A stretch of 64,000 bases of DNA from HGM13006 sp963650135 (GTDB lineage: Bacteria; Bacillota; Clostridia; Oscillospirales; Oscillospiraceae). The stretch covers positions 62,001 through 126,000 of the forward strand of contig CAVJLG010000043.1 of NCBI GenBank assembly GCA_963650135.1. Reading direction: 5' to 3'. Positions 60,542 to 64,000 of the stretch are shown here, one piece after another; position 1 is the first letter of the stretch; each line of letters begins with the position of its first letter. A model generated the notes under the pieces. It saw nothing but the letters and a program-made list of their open reading frames with translations, did not search any database and was not told the origin of the DNA. A program made the position numbers and the translations under genes.

Positions 60542-61426
60542 TTGAATGCACTAAGCCTACTGTGGAGTAAAATTCTGCGGTTTGTTACCATTATCAATTT
60601 TCCCACGGATTTATTGGATATTGCCATCGTCACCTTCTTAATCTATAAGCTGCTGCGTCTGTCCAAATCCCGCACGGTGAACCAGATTGTGAAGGCCGTG
60701 GTGGTTCTGCTGGTGGTCAGCTATGTATCCGACGCCCTTGGGCTCAATACGCTGAACTATATCATCAGCAAAACCATTGAGGTTGGACTCATCGCCCTGG
60801 TGGTTGTGTTCCAGCCGGAGCTTCGGCGGCTGCTGGAGCGGCTGGGCGGCAGCAGCATTAAGGGCCTGTTTGTCCCAAAGACCCAGGTCAGCGATTTGAC
60901 CCATACCATTAACGAGACGGTTGCCGCATGTCGCAGCATGTCACGGCAGAAGATCGGCGCGCTGATCGTATTTGAGCGGCAGACCAATCTGGAGGAATAT
61001 TTCAAAACCGGCACCGTGGTGGACGCCACGGTATCCTCAGAGCTGCTGAAAAATATTTTCTTTCCCAAGGCGGCGCTCCATGACGGGGCAGTGGTCATTC
61101 GCAGCGGGCGGATTGCGGCGGCCGGCTGTGTGCTGCCGCTGACCCAGAATCCGGATCTGAGCCGTGACCTGGGCACCCGGCATCGGGCCTCCATTGGCAT
61201 TACCGAGCATTCCGATGCGGTGGTTGTGGTGGTATCGGAGGAAACGGGCGTGATCTCCTGCGTGGTAGGGGGCAATCTCCGGCGGTATCTCACACCGGAA
61301 ACCCTGACCAAGCTGCTTCGGACTGAGCTGATGGCTGAGGACGTGCAGCCCATCCATCACAGAGTACGTGATTTCTTCAAAAAATCCAAAAAGAATCAGG
61401 AAGACGACAGCCATGAAACGAAATAA
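60542..61426 (+). CDS. cdaA: Diadenylate cyclase CdaA
   Basis: Makes cyclic di-AMP at the membrane, controlling potassium and osmolyte balance and wall homeostasis. The product is 294 residues with about three N-terminal membrane helices (within 15-90), then the DAC domain. The catalytic motifs are Asp181-Gly182-Ala183 in KAALHDGAVVI and Arg213-His214-Arg215 in RHRASIGITE. The start is a TTG at 60542, about 10 bases after AACGGAG; there is no better in-frame ATG. cdaR overlaps its 3' end by 14 bp. Confidence 0.95.
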   Translation: MNALSLLWSKILRFVTIINFPTDLLDIAIVTFLIYKLLRLSKSRTVNQIVKAVVVLLVVSYVSDALGLNTLNYIISKTIEVGLIALVVVFQPELRRLLERLGGSSIKGLFVPKTQVSDLTHTINETVAACRSMSRQKIGALIVFERQTNLEEYFKTGTVVDATVSSELLKNIFFPKAALHDGAVVIRSGRIAAAGCVLPLTQNPDLSRDLGTRHRASIGITEHSDAVVVVVSEETGVISCVVGGNLRRYLTPETLTKLLRTELMAEDVQPIHHRVRDFFKKSKKNQEDDSHETK

Positions 61427-62723
61427 AATCATATCTCTGCTGCTGTCCGCTGTCATTGCGCTGAGCCTGTGGGTCTATGTGGTGACCACGGTTACGCCGG
61501 AGGACAGCCAGTGGATTCGGAATATTCCCGTGACCTTTGCCAATGAAGACGGCCTGTTCTCTGACCGGAATCTGACCCTGACCCAGGGGCGGAATGCCAC
61601 GGTGGACCTCAAGGTCTATGGAAAGCGCCAGGATCTTTTAAAGCTCAGCAACAGCAATATCACCATTACAGCGGATCTGTCCGATGTGCTGGGGCCCGGA
61701 GAGTGGCAGCTGCGGTATACGGTGGAAATGCCGGAAACCGTCAGCGATAACGATATCTCCATTGAAGCCCGCAGCGCCTATGAGGTGGATGTGCAGGTGG
61801 ATTTGCTCAGCGTCAAGGAAATTCCCGTGCAGGCGGTGTTCCAGGGCAGCGTGGCGGACGGCTATGTGCAGGATCCCATTGAGCTGGAATACGATACCCT
61901 GGAAATCAGCGGCCCCCAGGACCAGGTGTCCCAGGTGGACCATGCCCAGGTGGTGCTGGAGCGGACGAATCTCAGTAAAACCGTGTCCGATTCGCTGTCC
62001 TACACGCTATTGGATGAAGACGGAAACGAGATTGAATCGGATGAGATTCATTGCAGCGTAGATAAAATCGGTGTTATGATGACGGTAAGCCTGGTGAAGG
62101 AGCTGCCGCTGACGGTACAGTTTATTGACGGCGGCGGCGCAACGGAAGAACATGTGGTATCCTCCATTGACCCGGCTACTATTACTGTAAAAGGCTCGGC
62201 GGAGGAGCTGGAGGGAATGAACTCCCTGAATATCGGCAATATCGACTTGAGTACCGTGCCCACCAATACGGCGTATACCGGGACCTTTAACATCGTCCTG
62301 CCGGATAATCTCACCAATATGACTGGCGCAGAAACGGCAGACGTTACGGTAGAGCTGAAAAACCTCAAGGAAAAGACCCTGCGGGTAACCAATCTGGAGC
62401 TGGCCAATACACCCTCGAACCTCAAGGCGGCATTGGGCACCGTGTCGCTGCAAATTAAGGTGCGCGGCCCGTCGGACGTGATGGACGCGGTGACGGCCAG
62501 CAGCATTCGTGCGGTGGCGGATCTGAGCTCCATCGGCACCTCCACCGGGCAGTTTAGCGTGCCGGTCGATGTGTATGTAGATGGCTTCAGCGGTGTGGGC
62601 GCTATGGGCAACTACAGCGTTCTGGTTTCGATTTCGGAGCCAACGGAGTCGGATGATACCGCTGTTGCCGTGGATGTCAGCCCCAGCGACGGCGGAGAAG
62701 CCAGCCCGGCCCCGCAGGAGTAA
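61413..62723 (+). CDS. cdaR: CdaA regulatory protein CdaR (YbbR-like)
   Basis: An extracytoplasmic regulator of CdaA. From ATG 61413 it has 436 residues: one N-terminal membrane helix (about 6-26), then four YbbR-like repeats of about 80 residues rich in beta strands, each with IPV..../V.GP or similar turns (e.g. EIPVQAVFQG, LEISGPQDQV). A short acidic, Ser/Pro-rich tail ends the protein. The cdaA-cdaR pair is the standard Firmicutes arrangement; glmM is not next to it here. Confidence 0.92.
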   Translation: MKRNKIISLLLSAVIALSLWVYVVTTVTPEDSQWIRNIPVTFANEDGLFSDRNLTLTQGRNATVDLKVYGKRQDLLKLSNSNITITADLSDVLGPGEWQLRYTVEMPETVSDNDISIEARSAYEVDVQVDLLSVKEIPVQAVFQGSVADGYVQDPIELEYDTLEISGPQDQVSQVDHAQVVLERTNLSKTVSDSLSYTLLDEDGNEIESDEIHCSVDKIGVMMTVSLVKELPLTVQFIDGGGATEEHVVSSIDPATITVKGSAEELEGMNSLNIGNIDLSTVPTNTAYTGTFNIVLPDNLTNMTGAETADVTVELKNLKEKTLRVTNLELANTPSNLKAALGTVSLQIKVRGPSDVMDAVTASSIRAVADLSSIGTSTGQFSVPVDVYVDGFSGVGAMGNYSVLVSISEPTESDDTAVAVDVSPSDGGEASPAPQE

Positions 62724-62726
62724 GGC

Positions 62727-63134
62727 ATGAAACAGAAGGTAATGGTGCTGTCTACCAGCGGTAACACGGCAAAGGTTTCCTATCATCGTCCTACAGCTTG
62801 TCATGGAGATTGCAGCAAATGCGCAGGCGGCTGCGGTGCTATGGCGGCCCAGGAGGAGCTCATCGTTTCGGCGGAGAATCTCATTGGGGCCAAGGTTGGC
62901 GATTCGGTGTATATCGAAGGGGAGACGAAAAAGGTCGCCTGGGCGATTTTACTGGTGTATGTGATCCCGGTCATCCTGTTTCTGGGGGGATATTTCCTGG
63001 GGCAGCGCTGGGGCCACGGAAATTTGATTGGCATTTTGGGTTTCTTTCTGGGGCTGATTCTTGCGGTGCTGGAAAGTCGGCGGCAGAAAAAGCGCGGGCA
63101 GGAGATACAATATCAAATCGTTTCCTATGCATAA
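62727..63134 (+). CDS. SoxR-reducing system / RseC family protein
   Basis: A 135-residue membrane protein. The N-terminal domain has a Cys cluster CHGDCSKCAGGCG (Cys spaced for Fe-S or metal binding). Two hydrophobic helices follow (about 72-92 and 97-113), then a basic tail. RseC relatives act with RnfG-type electron carriers; in anaerobes they often stand alone. It follows cdaR by 3 bp and probably shares its transcript. Confidence 0.88.
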   Translation: MKQKVMVLSTSGNTAKVSYHRPTACHGDCSKCAGGCGAMAAQEELIVSAENLIGAKVGDSVYIEGETKKVAWAILLVYVIPVILFLGGYFLGQRWGHGNLIGILGFFLGLILAVLESRRQKKRGQEIQYQIVSYA

Positions 63135-63143
63135 AAGCAGAAC

Positions 63144-63178
63144 AAGGGACTGTTGCAATGGCAGCAGTCCCTTTTCCT
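63144..63178 (+). terminator. Terminator of the cdaA-cdaR-rseC-like unit
   Basis: AAGGGACTG pairs with CAGTCCCTT and is followed by TTTT. Confidence 0.85.
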
Positions 63179-63213
63179 ATTCTCCTATGGAATGAATCAC
63201 AATAGAAATAGAA

Positions 63214-63242
63214 TTGCAATCATTCTGAAATGAAAATATAAT
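63214..63242 (+). promoter_or_regulatory. Sigma-A promoter of the second binding-protein gene
   Basis: TTGCAA (63214-63219), 17 bp, TATAAT (63237-63242), about 60 bp before the ATG. Confidence 0.8.
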
Positions 63243-63304
63243 GGAAGCATCAAAACCTGGATATGGAAGCGACAAATCGGCGCTTCTCAGGAAGGAGAAT
63301 GCAA

Positions 63305-64000
63305 TATGAATTGGAAACGCGGATTATCTCTGCTGTTGGTACTGACCATGCTGACGGCGGTACTTACGGCTTGCGGCGGTGGGACAACATCGGCGGCATC
63401 CTCGGTCCCTGCGGCAGCGGAGACGGAGGCGAGCACCCCTGCAACACCCGAAGCGCCCAAGCAGCCGGTAGCAGAAGCATCTACTGCGGAGCCTGGCAGC
63501 GAGATGGAATCGGCAGCACCGGAAGCAGTGGAACCTCAGCTGGAAGAGGTGGAGCTTCCGCTGTTTGAGGAAACCCGGACCTATACCATGTGGACCATGC
63601 TGCCCTTCTTTATGAACGGCCTGGTGTCCGATATGGCAACGGATATCAACAATATGAAGCTGCTTCAGGAGAACTGCAATGTAAAGCTGGAGGTTACCGC
63701 GGTGGGGGACAGCGTGGTATCCGAGCAGTTTAATTTGATGGTGTCCTCTGGCGATTATACGGACATCATTTCTGACGGCGTTTCCCATTATTCCAAGGGC
63801 TATGATGCTGCCATTACCGACGATATCATTATCGATCTTTATGACCTTGCTAAGGAGTACGCGCCCAACTATCTCTATTACCTGGACACTGACCCGTCCC
63901 TGCGTGCGGCGCTGATTACCGACAATGGCTGCCTGCCCACGGTTGCCACCATCTATAAAGAATCCGGCTGCGAAAACGGCGGCATTCTGATTCGCGGCGA
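63305..64000 (+). CDS. Extracellular solute-binding lipoprotein, 3' truncated by window end
   Basis: The frame is open from ATG 63305 (GAAGGAG upstream) to the end of the window, 232 codons. The lipobox LTAC is at residues 20-23, followed by an Ala/Pro/Glu-rich linker (about 27-78) and a binding domain. The segment SGDYTDII....YSKGY..A..DDIIIDLYDLAKEYAPNY closely parallels the binding protein at 49292-51073, so the two are paralogues. Whether transport genes follow cannot be seen. Confidence 0.88.

Overview
The window looks like the chromosome of an anaerobic, spore-forming, fairly G+C-rich member of the Clostridia, most likely a gut-type Oscillospirales. The evidence is gene content and synteny: PolC-type replicase, Spo0A, IreB, the short-form HisG with HisZ, a DUF6062 protein, CdaA/CdaR, the non-mevalonate isoprenoid pathway, several ferredoxin-like or flavin/Fe-S enzymes, and near-consensus sigma-A promoters. 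I see no phage, insertion sequence with a transposase, or CRISPR array.

Layout. 1-9.7 kb is a co-directional housekeeping run: frr (5' truncated), uppS, cdsA, dxr, rseP, ispG, polC. 10.0-16.4 kb is a compact histidine operon (hisZ-G-D-B-H-A-F-I-E, no hisC). 16.5-29.5 kb carries ireB, a small conserved protein, an SH3/NlpC-P60 wall hydrolase, spo0A, a DUF6062 gene, acyl-ACP thioesterase, guaB, an ABC-F ATPase, a YdcF-type protein, a GNAT acetyltransferase, an Mrp-type Fe-S carrier and an HtrA protease.

29.6-36.0 kb is the most unusual part. Three tandem NTF2/SnoaL-like genes are followed by a crotonase-fold protein that keeps the catalytic residues of 6-oxocamphor hydrolase, an ACT-domain protein and a large flavin/Fe-S old-yellow-enzyme reductase. 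A second such reductase lies at 47.1-49.2 kb behind an orphan extracellular solute-binding lipoprotein, and a paralogous binding protein starts at 63.3 kb and runs off the window. Together these suggest CoA-independent anaerobic reduction and C-C (retro-Claisen) cleavage of a cyclic ketone or polyphenol/terpenoid-like substrate. This is inference.

36.1-51.7 kb holds an M23 peptidase, a ferredoxin-nitroreductase, oligoendopeptidase F, ftsH, rlmB, a degenerate P-type-ATPase-like membrane protein, tRNA-Gly(GCC), a peptidase T-like enzyme, the second reductase and its binding protein, and rnpB on the minus strand. 52.2-59.0 kb is an operon-like run: murD, three tandem M42 peptidases (the middle one has lost its catalytic residues), a methionine gamma-lyase-family protein, ispD and ispF. 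59.0-63.1 kb has a DUF3343/cysteine desulfurase pair, cdaA, cdaR and an RseC-family gene.

Two copies of a ~160-bp long-hairpin element (9696-9857, 45746-45906) share an apical loop, while their flanking stems differ in sequence but still pair. Two short fragments elsewhere look like deletion relatives.
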